From CAYVXE01 sp964455375 (GTDB lineage Bacteria; Zhuqueibacterota; Zhuqueibacteria; Oceanimicrobiales; Oceanimicrobiaceae), in NCBI GenBank assembly GCA_964455375.1, contig CAYVXE010000036.1, positions 1 to 37,781 of the forward strand: a stretch of 37,781 nucleotides of DNA, given 5' to 3'. Positions 8,149 to 16,282 of the stretch are shown piece after piece (position 1 is the first letter of the stretch; the number at the start of each line of letters is the position of its first letter). Made by a program: the position numbers and the translations under genes. The notes below the pieces were generated by a model. That model was given only the letters and a program-made list of their open reading frames with translations. It did no database searches and was not told the DNA's origin.

Positions 8149-8484
8149 ATGAAAAATGCATTGAATCAGAGAGCCGCGAATACGATAAATCCTTATCTGG
8201 TGCAGCAAATACAGACTGCAAGTCCAGAAAAATTAATACATATTCTTTATGATGTTGGAATCACTGCCTGTCGTAAACGAGACCGGGCAAAAGTAGGGCA
8301 GGTTCTGACAGAATTAATTTCAGCTTTGAACTTTGATTATCATGAAACCGCCTTTACTTTTTTTAACCTCTATCGTTTTGCTTTGGATGAGGCCAACAAA
8401 GGACATTTTCAAAATTCCAAAATGGTGCTGGAAGGATTGGATGACATTTGGTTAAATTATGTCATGAGTCATGCGGAAGAATAG
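8149..8484 (+). CDS. fliS: FliS-family flagellin export chaperone, copy 1
   Basis: FliS binds the C-terminal disordered tail of flagellin and prevents premature polymerisation before export. The 111-residue helical protein shows the family start NPYLVQQIQTASPEKLIHILYD and the end segment LEGLDDIWLNYV, matching the FliS NxY..Q..TASPxxLIxxLYDG and LLxELRDxW patterns. The ATG at 8149 is chosen because GGAG lies about nine bases upstream; an in-frame ATG at 8134 lacks a comparable site. It is the first gene of an operon with a second fliS, fliD, a small chaperone-like gene and flgM. It is slightly shorter than typical FliS (about 120-135 residues). Confidence 0.88.
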   Translation: MKNALNQRAANTINPYLVQQIQTASPEKLIHILYDVGITACRKRDRAKVGQVLTELISALNFDYHETAFTFFNLYRFALDEANKGHFQNSKMVLEGLDDIWLNYVMSHAEE

Positions 8485-8505
8485 TCAATTTAGAATAGGT
8501 GAACA

Positions 8506-8826
8506 ATGTTTTCATTAAATGTTTCACAAAAAATTGACAAGGATGTTTATACAGATATCGGGGCTGAAAAAATGATCTTGCATCTCTATGATTTAGGGGT
8601 TGAGGGATGTAGAGATAAAGATAAGATGAAGTCTATTCAAGTTTTAAGTCAGTTAATCAAAGCGTTAAATTTTGATTTTGGTGAGATTGTCAGTTCATTT
8701 TATGAATTATATCAATACACCTTACATATGATTGAACAGGACAATTATAATCAAGCATTAATAGTTTTACTTGAATTACGGGATGTCTGGGAAAAGTCGG
8801 TTGTTGCCAGGGAGAGCGTTCGCTAA
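8506..8826 (+). CDS. fliS: FliS-family chaperone, copy 2
   Basis: A second FliS-like protein of 106 residues, 21 bases after copy 1. It shares the layout AEKMILHLYDLGVEGCRDKDK, LIKALNFDFGEIV and LLELRDVWEKSV, with the same spacing as copy 1 (LIHILYD, LISALNFDY, LEGLDDIW). The usual NPY..Q..TASP head is replaced by SQKIDKDVYTDIGAEK, so its flagellin-binding edge may differ. The copies have diverged clearly, which suggests different clients or a heterodimer rather than a recent duplication. The ribosome site is AGGTG before the ATG. Confidence 0.8.
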   Translation: MFSLNVSQKIDKDVYTDIGAEKMILHLYDLGVEGCRDKDKMKSIQVLSQLIKALNFDFGEIVSSFYELYQYTLHMIEQDNYNQALIVLLELRDVWEKSVVARESVR

Positions 8827-8855
8827 ACTCAATGTAAGTTAAACCGGGAAATAGT

Positions 8856-10343
8856 ATGGGCATAGATATTTTTACATCTGGCAATAATAGCCTTGAACGA
8901 CTCATTCAGTCGATTATTCAATTTGAATCACAGTCGCGGTTTAGTATAGTGGATAGAAAAAACACCGTCAATGGGAAGACCGCGGTTTTGACAGATTTGG
9001 ATTCGAAATTATCGAAGCTGAATTCTTTGTCTGAGAGATTGACCGATCAATTTACCGATCATTTTAGCAGCAAAGCGGCTTCAACCAGCGACAACTCTTT
9101 ATTCACGGCAACGGCAACCTCGACTGCTTTAATTGGCAATCACGATATTTTGATTCAACGACTTGCTGCTTCAGACACACGGGTGTCCAAGCAATTTGAC
9201 GCTACCGCAACAGACCTGCGCAGTTTTTTCGACACCAATGGTGCACAAACAATTCAGCTCGCCGTGGGGCATCCCACGACTGCAGACAGTAGTAATCGTG
9301 TTTCTGTTTCTGTGGCCGTCAACTCCTCAGGTGCCACAAATGATGCTATTATGACGGACATTGCAACGGCAATAAACGATGCGATGGCTGCCGCAGTGAC
9401 GGCAAATACCATCGACGCGGACGAGAAGGTCGTCGCTTCGGTGGTCCATGAAGTGAGCGGGAAGAGTCGCATTATTTTCAAGAGCCAACAATCCGGATTT
9501 ACGTATCGAATGGGAATGACCGATTCAGCGGCTTCTCTGTTAACAACGTTGGATATTAATAGCAATGTTTTGTCAGCGGGAACGGCTGGTGGTTATATCA
9601 CCAATATCGGTACTTCTGCTACAGACAGTGCATTAAATTCAAAGTTACAGCTCGATGGACTTACATTTTATCGTGACAGCAATGCTGTCGGTGATATTCT
9701 TAACGGCGTTACGATTACACTGAAAGATATTACTCCATCCGTGGAAACTCTGACAGTGTCCAATGATACTGCGGCTGTTAAAAAAGAGGTTGAAGATTAC
9801 TTGAGTGCTTATAATGATGTGTTGTCATTCATTCGGGCAAAAGTTGGCGTGGATCCGACCACCAATATACGCGGAGTTTTAGCAGATGACAGTACCTATC
9901 GCGGCATGCTGTCTTCATTGCGCGGAATTATGACCGGTATTGTAGATAGCGTCGGGAGTGGTAATCCTGGCTCATTGTTCGAAATCGGTATCACTGCGGA
10001 TTCTGAAGGTAAGCTAAGTATTACGGACTCTTCAAAATTTGAAAACAAATTGGCAGAGGGGTCAACTAAAATATCCGATATATTTAACTCCACTAATGGA
10101 ATCGCCAAGAGTACAAAAACATTTTTGGACGGTTTTGTAAAAGTCGGTGGTATTCTTGACAACAGTAAGGACGTACTTTCTGACAAAATAAAAAATTTAG
10201 ATGCACGACTTGCCAGATTTGACGCCCGGATGGCCAAACGTGAATTACAATTAAGAGAGCAATTTGCTCAAATGCAGAGAATATCCCAGGCTTTAAGCCA
10301 ACAATCTGCGGCATTTAATAGTGTATCGTCAGCATTTGGATAG
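8856..10343 (+). CDS. fliD: flagellar filament cap protein FliD (HAP2)
   Basis: FliD caps the growing filament and promotes insertion of flagellin subunits. The 495-residue protein has the conserved N-terminal coiled coil (about 1-75; LERLIQSIIQFESQSR, then a NGKTAVLTDLDSKLSKL-type stretch) and the C-terminal D0/D1 helices (about 385-495), ending LSQQSAAFNSVSSAFG. The variable middle (about 85-380) is Ser/Thr-rich, as is common for FliD outer domains. GGGAAATAGT precedes the ATG. It lies 29 bases after the second fliS and 6 bases before the next gene, consistent with one operon. Confidence 0.93.
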   Translation: MGIDIFTSGNNSLERLIQSIIQFESQSRFSIVDRKNTVNGKTAVLTDLDSKLSKLNSLSERLTDQFTDHFSSKAASTSDNSLFTATATSTALIGNHDILIQRLAASDTRVSKQFDATATDLRSFFDTNGAQTIQLAVGHPTTADSSNRVSVSVAVNSSGATNDAIMTDIATAINDAMAAAVTANTIDADEKVVASVVHEVSGKSRIIFKSQQSGFTYRMGMTDSAASLLTTLDINSNVLSAGTAGGYITNIGTSATDSALNSKLQLDGLTFYRDSNAVGDILNGVTITLKDITPSVETLTVSNDTAAVKKEVEDYLSAYNDVLSFIRAKVGVDPTTNIRGVLADDSTYRGMLSSLRGIMTGIVDSVGSGNPGSLFEIGITADSEGKLSITDSSKFENKLAEGSTKISDIFNSTNGIAKSTKTFLDGFVKVGGILDNSKDVLSDKIKNLDARLARFDARMAKRELQLREQFAQMQRISQALSQQSAAFNSVSSAFG

Positions 10344-10349
10344 TGAAAA

Positions 10350-10742
10350 ATGTTGAAAGATAATGTACAAAAAATCTACCAGGATATAAAAGAGTATTAT
10401 GATCTTACTAAGCAGGTGAGTCAAACACTTGCAGATGAGAATTTCGATTTATCGTTTCGCCAACTCCAGACGCGGGAGCATCATCTTGAAGTGTTGAAAC
10501 AACGTTATGTGTCTGAAACGTTTGTTGTACAGAATTGTAAAAAAAACCTAAATTTTATGAAAATAAAGTCGTTAATAAAAGAAGTAAATGAATTGGACCA
10601 ACAAAATAAGGAGGTGATCGCTGCTAAATTACAATCGACATCGGCTTCATTACTGAAGCTGAGTAAAGAACGAACTGCTGTGAAAAAACAGCGTCATTTT
10701 ACGAAAGGTCAGCAAAAGAAGATTGTTGATGTTTTACACTAA
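10350..10742 (+). CDS. small helical protein, probable FliT/FlgN-like export chaperone
   Basis: 130 residues, almost entirely charged helix, with no signal peptide or membrane segment. There is no decisive motif. Its place directly after fliD and before flgM is where FliT (the FliD chaperone) or FlgN (the hook-junction chaperone) often sits, and its size and heptad-like Leu/Ile spacing agree. The C-terminus is strongly basic (KKQRHFTKGQQKK), which is unusual for these acidic-to-neutral chaperones. Function is inferred from position only. Translation is probably coupled to fliD, because only 6 bases separate them and the ribosome site is weak. Confidence 0.55.
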   Translation: MLKDNVQKIYQDIKEYYDLTKQVSQTLADENFDLSFRQLQTREHHLEVLKQRYVSETFVVQNCKKNLNFMKIKSLIKEVNELDQQNKEVIAAKLQSTSASLLKLSKERTAVKKQRHFTKGQQKKIVDVLH

Positions 10743-10763
10743 TCTTTTGCGGAGGATATTACC

Positions 10764-11126
10764 ATGAAGATAATGAATTTGTATGGAGTGGATCCTCCCA
10801 AGAAACTTGTTAATAGCAAAGTTGAAGAGGTCCGCCAAAAGAAGATTGAAAAGAAAGATTCTAATACAAAAGATCTTTCAGCGGTAAGTAATGATGTCGC
10901 GAACAATGATCAGGTAGAGATCTCGAAAGAAGCAAAAGAGTTGCAAAGCCAGCGCGATGAAGTCGTGGTTTCGAAGCAATTGCTGTCGAAATTACCGTCG
11001 ACTCGTGCACATATTATTTACGAAGCTTTGGCAAAAATACGAGCTGGCATGTTTTCCAGTGACAAGATTGCTGAAGAAGCGGCAACTAAGCTGCTTGATA
11101 GCGGCGAGTTAGACAACTTAATTTAG
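10764..11126 (+). CDS. flgM: anti-sigma-28 factor FlgM
   Basis: FlgM holds the flagellar sigma factor FliA inactive until it is exported through the completed hook-basal body. The 120-residue protein has a disordered, Lys/Asp-rich N-terminal half, the DQVEISKEAKEL segment and a C-terminal sigma-binding helix region (IIYEALAKIRAGMFSSDKIAEEAATKL in pieces). These match the FlgM pattern of D.V.IS..A and a V..I+.G.Y.....+VA..++. GGAGG lies about eight bases before the ATG. It is the last gene of the operon behind the sigma-28 box at 8048, giving an autoregulatory loop. Confidence 0.88.
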   Translation: MKIMNLYGVDPPKKLVNSKVEEVRQKKIEKKDSNTKDLSAVSNDVANNDQVEISKEAKELQSQRDEVVVSKQLLSKLPSTRAHIIYEALAKIRAGMFSSDKIAEEAATKLLDSGELDNLI

Positions 11127-11180
11127 TTGTTTAGTCTTTTTAAATAGTTAAATTTGGTTTGAAATAGAGTTCACTTTGAG

Positions 11181-11254
11181 ATTGAAAACTTTCAATTTCT
11201 TCACAGGATAAATATATCCATCTCAACCGACCTGTTTATCCCTCCCCTTTTTTT
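11181..11254 (+). terminator. weak terminator-like hairpins after flgM
   Basis: ATTGAAA-AC-TTTCAAT (11181-11196) is a perfect 7-pair AT-rich hairpin. GGATAAA (11206-11212) and TTTATCC (11235-11241) pair over a long loop and are followed by CTCCCC and a T run. Neither is a strong terminator, but the region separates converging genes and some termination is expected here. Confidence 0.3.
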
Positions 11255-11290
11255 ACCCTGTTTGCAATCTGTCTTGATCTATTCGTTCAT

Positions 11291-11305
11291 GCTATCGGCG
11301 ATAGC
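11291..11305. repeat. small inverted repeat between convergent genes
   Basis: GCTATC-GGC-GATAGC forms a 6-pair hairpin in the 215-base gap between flgM and the converging sensor kinase. There is no T tract on either side, so it is not a clear terminator. Confidence 0.3.
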
Positions 11306-11341
11306 CGGAACCGGTGTGACATACGGATGCAAGTTTTCGGT

Positions 11342-14300
11342 CTAACCGTTTTGAGGTAGAGATTCTTCATTTACGATGCAGATTGTATCTGTATCAGGTT
11401 CCAGACAAAAGTGTTTTTTTAGAACTTCTTGCAGCGTTTTTAGCTTGACAGGTTTGGTAATATAATCATCCATGCCAATGTTGAGGCATTTTTCTCTGTC
11501 GCCTTGCATAGCATTTGCAGTCATCGCTATAATGGGAATACCACTTTTGCTTGAATCTTCTAATGTGCGTATAATTATTGTAGATTCCAATCCATCCATA
11601 ACAGGCATTTGGCAGTCCATAAAAACGATATCGTAGGCGTTTTTTGTGATTTTCTCTACTGCAATTTTCCCATTCTCGGCAATTTCCACGATACAATTTA
11701 ATTTACTTAACATTTTTGCTGCTACTTTCTGATTGGTCGGATGGTCCTCAACGAGGAGCACATTCACCTGTCGCCGCAAGCCATCTTTTTTCGACGTAAT
11801 TGTCTCCTGTGTTGATTTAATTTTTTGCGCCGCGGTCGGCTGCTGCAGTATTTTCTTTTCTTCAAGCGCTCTCAACACAGCTTGTTTTAGCTGTCGCTGT
11901 TTCAGTGGTTTGGCCAATACCTCAGAAAAAATGGAAATTTGATTGTAACCTGTATTAGGCGTTTCCGGGAAGCAGATGAGGCGACTGTTCTTAAGCATTT
12001 TTTTCCCTTGAATCAATTTTGCTAATGCTTCAGCGGTCATATCTCGTAAATTGGCTGGAAGAATAACCAGATGAACCGGGGAATCATTACTTGCTGCTTC
12101 CATCATTTTAAAATAAGTATCTGTTCCGGAAATAGCTGTTTCGCAAACCATTCCCAAGGCTTCCATTTGCTCTTTTAATATGTTTGAATAATGGTCACTT
12201 CGTTGTACAATTAAACTCTTTTTCTTTTGGAATTTATCTGTGTCATTATTGTCAATGTGGGCTTCAAAGGGCAATGTAAGAGATAACGTAAATGTAGAAC
12301 CTTTTTGGGGTTCACTGTGCACACTGATTGTTCCGTTCATCAACGTTACCAATTGTTTGGAGATAGTTAATCCAAGTCCGGTACCGCTGTGTTTTCGCGT
12401 GGTTGATGAATCGGCCTGTGTAAATTTTTGGAAAATTTGCGTGAGTTTATCTTTTCGAATGCCAATTCCTGTATCTTTTACGGTGAATTGTAGAGATACC
12501 TGTTTGTCTTGAATGTCAGTTGCACTTATTTCCAACAAGACATAACCTGCATCGGTGAATTTTATAGCATTGCCAATGAGATTTATAAGAATTTGCCGAA
12601 GTCTTCCATCGTCTCCAATGAGGTGTATGGGCGTACCGGGTTTAAGTTGCAGAATTAAATCAATACATTTTGACGCAGCATTTTTGTAAAGCAGATCGAT
12701 TATTTCTTCAGCCACATCTCTCAAATTAAAAGACACCGGATTTAGTTCCAATTTACCCGCTTCTATTTTAGAAAAATCCAAAATATCGTTTACTAGTGTT
12801 AGCAGGGTGTCGCCTGACCGTTTAATGGTATATGCAATTTCCTGTTGTTCTTTGTTAAGCTGTGTATCTAATAAAAGGTCTGACATTCCGATGATGCCAT
12901 TCATGGGAGTTCGTATTTCATGGCTCATATTTGCCAGAAATGTACTTTTGGCCGCATTTGCTGCCTCGGCCTTCTCTTTTGCGGAATTTAGTTCTTTAAG
13001 AATTTGTATCCGCTCCATCTCTGCGGATGCACGTCCCGCAAAAATTTTGAAAATGGGTTGAAGGTAGTCATTTTTTAACATCGGTTTTGTATCTAATACC
13101 GCTAAAATACCCACTTTTTTGCCCGCTGAATTGGTCAGAACCATTCCTAAATAACTCTCAATATTGTTTTCAATTAGAAACATATCATTGGGGTACATCC
13201 TCTGTATCCCATTTGGTACAAAACAGCATTGCTCACGGATTGCATCTCCACACGGGGTTTCTGCTAAATCGTATTCCACGACATCGAGGAAACGTTCACT
13301 ATCCCAAAATGCAATTGTTTGCACATGGTTTACATCTTCACTGGTTGTTTCCGTAATGAGGGCATATTTTACATTAAAGGTAGCAGTAAGATGTTTAAGG
13401 AGTGAGTTAAAATATTCTTTACCGATAACTGTTGCGGTGCCTTCAATGATGGAGCGCAGAGAATTTTCAAACTGTTTTTGTTCAGTAATGTCGCTCATGT
13501 AAATTCTGGTGCGATCGGTATTATTCACAAGATGTAAAAAGCACTGGTAGCATATATTCTCTAATTTTACCTCTTTAATAAAGGTGCTTTGGCCTTCGGT
13601 CATCATTTTGTTTGTGAATTGCTTGATCTTTGAAAGAAGAGAGTGGTTATCGTTCCCGGCACGCTTAAGCTCCGGAAAGAGTTCCTCTGCTTTTGGGTTC
13701 AGATAAGAAATGTGACCCGCAGTATCAATTTCAATAATAGGATTTGGATTGAGTTCCGGGAAAGAAGCTAATTCTTCTCTTGCTTTTTCAGCCACTGCTT
13801 TTTGTACCTTTATGTTGCTGATTTTCAGGTGCATAAGTTCAAATAGTCCCAGAACCATGATGAACATTGAAATGGCCCACCAGGAGCGATACCAGGGTGG
13901 TTGAATAGTAAACGAAAACTCTGTCCTGTTACTCCATAAGTATCCCGACTGCTGTGCTCGTACTTGTAAACTATAATCCCCCGTTTTCAGATTTGAGATT
14001 AACAGGCTGTTTTCTTTCTCAAGTGACTTCCAGGCATCATGACCGGTTAATCTGTACTGATAATGAATGTTTTCTCCGGGATAGGTGAGCGCGGAAAATT
14101 TTGCGTTTAAAAAAGAGTGAAACGGGAATTTTCGGTTGCTGTGTGGAAATAGATTTGCATTGTCATCGTTAAAGGCAATCGATATAAAAACCGGAGCCGG
14201 TGTTTTAGGTTTGTGATTTGTACTGCTGCTCCAGGTCGAAAGGCCGCCGTATGTCCCAATCCAGGGTTTTTGAAACCGGTCAACGATGATGGAGCGAAAG

Positions 14301-16099
14301 GTGGATGTGATATTTGGGAGGCCATTTTGGCGATTAAAGGGGGTGATCTGATTGTCCGAAAATCGAAAAAGGCCATGATCGGTACCGATCCAGATGTTCC
14401 CAAGCGTGTCAGCGGCAAGCGCTTTTATGATATAGGGATAGTTCTCGTTGTACTGGTTTACAGCCATTATTGAGTCATCATACACAGTAAACAATCCGTG
14501 CGTTGTTCCCAGTAAGATGTTGCCATCGCTGGAAATGCTTAAATCATTGACGATGAAGGTATTTTCTCTTTTGTCGTTTTTGATTTTGTTAACAGGAATG
14601 AAAGCGTCGTTGATTGCGTCATACAGCAGGATTTCAGAACCCACGCCTGCGGCATAGAGTTTACCGTCCCAGCCATTTTTTATAATATTGAGTTGAACGT
14701 TTAATTTGTTGTCAGACGCGTAATCTTTTAATTTAAAATTCTTGCCAATTCTGTAAATACCACCGCTACCGTCCTGGCATATCCATAAATTGCCATCACG
14801 ATCTAAATACAGATAGGAGACACTTCTATGTTGCTTGAGTTTGAACCGCCTGACTTTTTGTCCATGAACATAGGTAATCGTTCCATTATTGTCACCAAAC
14901 CACAAGATGTCATCTTTGCCGGCAATGCTTGAAATAGGACTCGATTTTTGTTGCAAAATATTTTTGTAAACCGGTTCAATTGCGGTCGTTTGGTTTTCAG
15001 CGTAACGAATTTTGTAGACGTTGTTTCCATCGGTCGTTAAAATGGCTTCCCGGCCTGCATTGGAAACCGATTGAATAGCCAGATTCGTGTAATCCAAAAT
15101 CCCAGTAAACATGGTCGGGCACAGGAGGATTAATCCTTCATCCGAGGCGACCCATAAAGTCCCATCCCCGGTGGCCAATAAATGATTAATTGTACCAAAT
15201 CGATTTTGTAATAAAGTTTGCAGTTCACCGGTATTCGATGTGCTGGTAATTGTAACGACACCTCTATTCGCAATAGCCATAAAGACATCCCCTGAACGTC
15301 CTTTTGTCATAGCTGTAATGGTTCCTAATCTAACTTTTGTCTTGAGAAAAGGCTGCGCAAAAATATCGTTCGGATTCATTTCAAAAACACCATTTTCAGC
15401 AGATATCCATAAGGTATTTTTATCTTGTTGAACCATCGCACTGATATTGCTAAAGCTGGAATTGTGGATTGGTATTTGAATGAATTGGTCCGTATTGGCG
15501 TCATAGTAAAAAAGATGACCCTTTTGAGAAACAGCGATTAGCTTTCCCTCAGAAGTTTCAAAAAATTGGTATGTGCGTGTGTAACTGATGATATGAAGTT
15601 TTTCCGGGAAGGCGTACCTTTTCAGTTGTCTGTCACGGTATCTTACGATAGCATCATTTTCTCCAATCCAGAGCGTGCCCTGAGAATCTTCAAAAATGCT
15701 TTTAGGGTAAAATAAAGTGGAGTCGGTGAGTTGTGTGGAACCCGGGATCAGAGTTGTAAATGAAAGATCTGAATAATTTTTATTGTTGTTTAATAAACTC
15801 AAACCCATGTCGGAAACAATAAGGAATTTGTTTGTTTCCGTTAAATAAAGCGATTTAATATAGGGGCTTGGTAGCATTTTGTCGTAAATCGTGAACTGTC
15901 TGCCGTCAAACCTGACCAGACCGGCGTCTGTTGCAATCCAGATAAACCCGGTGTTGTCTTGTAAGACGTCTTTGACCAGATTTGAGGGTAACCCATTTTC
16001 GACCGTGTAGGTGTTTATTTTATACACTTGTCCGCCAAAGCCGACGTTTGTATAAAACAAAATCAAAGAGATAACTGTTAGTCTGATGCTCTTTTTCAT
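11342..16099 (-). CDS. hybrid histidine kinase with two-component-regulator propeller, Y_Y_Y, PAS, GAF and receivers
   Basis: A one-protein sensor of 1585 residues. A signal peptide or anchor (1-23, KKSIRLTVISLILFYTN) leads to a periplasmic beta-propeller of repeats of the type G.LWIAT..GL.R (about 30-630) and a Y_Y_Y domain (about 665-733). A membrane helix follows (about 738-760, WWAISMFIMVLGLF). The cytoplasmic part has PAS (about 775-875), GAF (about 890-1030), HisKA with H1060 in FLANMSHEIRTPMNG, HATPase (about 1165-1280, GTGLGL), a pseudo-receiver without the phospho-Asp (about 1294-1415) and a good receiver with D1495 (FMDCQMPVMDG). No AraC-type DNA-binding domain follows, unlike many Bacteroidota propeller kinases. 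The ATG at 16099 was chosen because the signal peptide follows at once; an upstream in-frame ATG at 16255 adds 52 unrelated residues. It lies downstream of another kinase in the same direction. Confidence 0.93.
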   Translation of the reverse strand: MKKSIRLTVISLILFYTNVGFGGQVYKINTYTVENGLPSNLVKDVLQDNTGFIWIATDAGLVRFDGRQFTIYDKMLPSPYIKSLYLTETNKFLIVSDMGLSLLNNNKNYSDLSFTTLIPGSTQLTDSTLFYPKSIFEDSQGTLWIGENDAIVRYRDRQLKRYAFPEKLHIISYTRTYQFFETSEGKLIAVSQKGHLFYYDANTDQFIQIPIHNSSFSNISAMVQQDKNTLWISAENGVFEMNPNDIFAQPFLKTKVRLGTITAMTKGRSGDVFMAIANRGVVTITSTSNTGELQTLLQNRFGTINHLLATGDGTLWVASDEGLILLCPTMFTGILDYTNLAIQSVSNAGREAILTTDGNNVYKIRYAENQTTAIEPVYKNILQQKSSPISSIAGKDDILWFGDNNGTITYVHGQKVRRFKLKQHRSVSYLYLDRDGNLWICQDGSGGIYRIGKNFKLKDYASDNKLNVQLNIIKNGWDGKLYAAGVGSEILLYDAINDAFIPVNKIKNDKRENTFIVNDLSISSDGNILLGTTHGLFTVYDDSIMAVNQYNENYPYIIKALAADTLGNIWIGTDHGLFRFSDNQITPFNRQNGLPNITSTFRSIIVDRFQKPWIGTYGGLSTWSSSTNHKPKTPAPVFISIAFNDDNANLFPHSNRKFPFHSFLNAKFSALTYPGENIHYQYRLTGHDAWKSLEKENSLLISNLKTGDYSLQVRAQQSGYLWSNRTEFSFTIQPPWYRSWWAISMFIMVLGLFELMHLKISNIKVQKAVAEKAREELASFPELNPNPIIEIDTAGHISYLNPKAEELFPELKRAGNDNHSLLSKIKQFTNKMMTEGQSTFIKEVKLENICYQCFLHLVNNTDRTRIYMSDITEQKQFENSLRSIIEGTATVIGKEYFNSLLKHLTATFNVKYALITETTSEDVNHVQTIAFWDSERFLDVVEYDLAETPCGDAIREQCCFVPNGIQRMYPNDMFLIENNIESYLGMVLTNSAGKKVGILAVLDTKPMLKNDYLQPIFKIFAGRASAEMERIQILKELNSAKEKAEAANAAKSTFLANMSHEIRTPMNGIIGMSDLLLDTQLNKEQQEIAYTIKRSGDTLLTLVNDILDFSKIEAGKLELNPVSFNLRDVAEEIIDLLYKNAASKCIDLILQLKPGTPIHLIGDDGRLRQILINLIGNAIKFTDAGYVLLEISATDIQDKQVSLQFTVKDTGIGIRKDKLTQIFQKFTQADSSTTRKHSGTGLGLTISKQLVTLMNGTISVHSEPQKGSTFTLSLTLPFEAHIDNNDTDKFQKKKSLIVQRSDHYSNILKEQMEALGMVCETAISGTDTYFKMMEAASNDSPVHLVILPANLRDMTAEALAKLIQGKKMLKNSRLICFPETPNTGYNQISIFSEVLAKPLKQRQLKQAVLRALEEKKILQQPTAAQKIKSTQETITSKKDGLRRQVNVLLVEDHPTNQKVAAKMLSKLNCIVEIAENGKIAVEKITKNAYDIVFMDCQMPVMDGLESTIIIRTLEDSSKSGIPIIAMTANAMQGDREKCLNIGMDDYITKPVKLKTLQEVLKKHFCLEPDTDTICIVNEESLPQNG

Positions 16100-16157
16100 G
16101 CCTATTGACCCTATTTTTTTGTGTGACAGCAACAAACCGATTAAACGAATGAGTGCC

Positions 16158-16183
16158 CGAGCAAAAAGTTTCACATTTGCTCG
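16158..16183. repeat. inverted repeat upstream of the propeller kinase
   Basis: CGAGCAAA (16158-16165) and TTTGCTCG (16176-16183) are perfect 8-base inverted arms around a 10-base loop. They lie about 60 bases before the kinase ATG at 16099, in the 183-base gap between two kinase genes. The site could be an operator or an RNA hairpin; there is no T tract on either strand. Confidence 0.4.
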
Positions 16184-16282
16184 AAGCCCTGCACCCGGAG
16201 CGTCATAAGTTTTTGTTTTTTGCAAACAGATGTACCTGTTAAATCTGTGTTTCATACATTTGCAGCTTCGCGGCGTTAAACG

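Noticed and set aside
8025..8252. Open frame starting before fliS
   Set aside because: It overlaps the fliS start in another frame, spans the sigma-28 -10 box and has no family resemblance.
11291..11305. Terminator for the converging genes
   Set aside because: The hairpin lacks a T tract on either strand.
16100..16255. 52-codon upstream extension of the propeller kinase
   Set aside because: It precedes a good signal peptide, has unrelated composition and contains an inverted repeat; the ATG at 16099 is more plausible.
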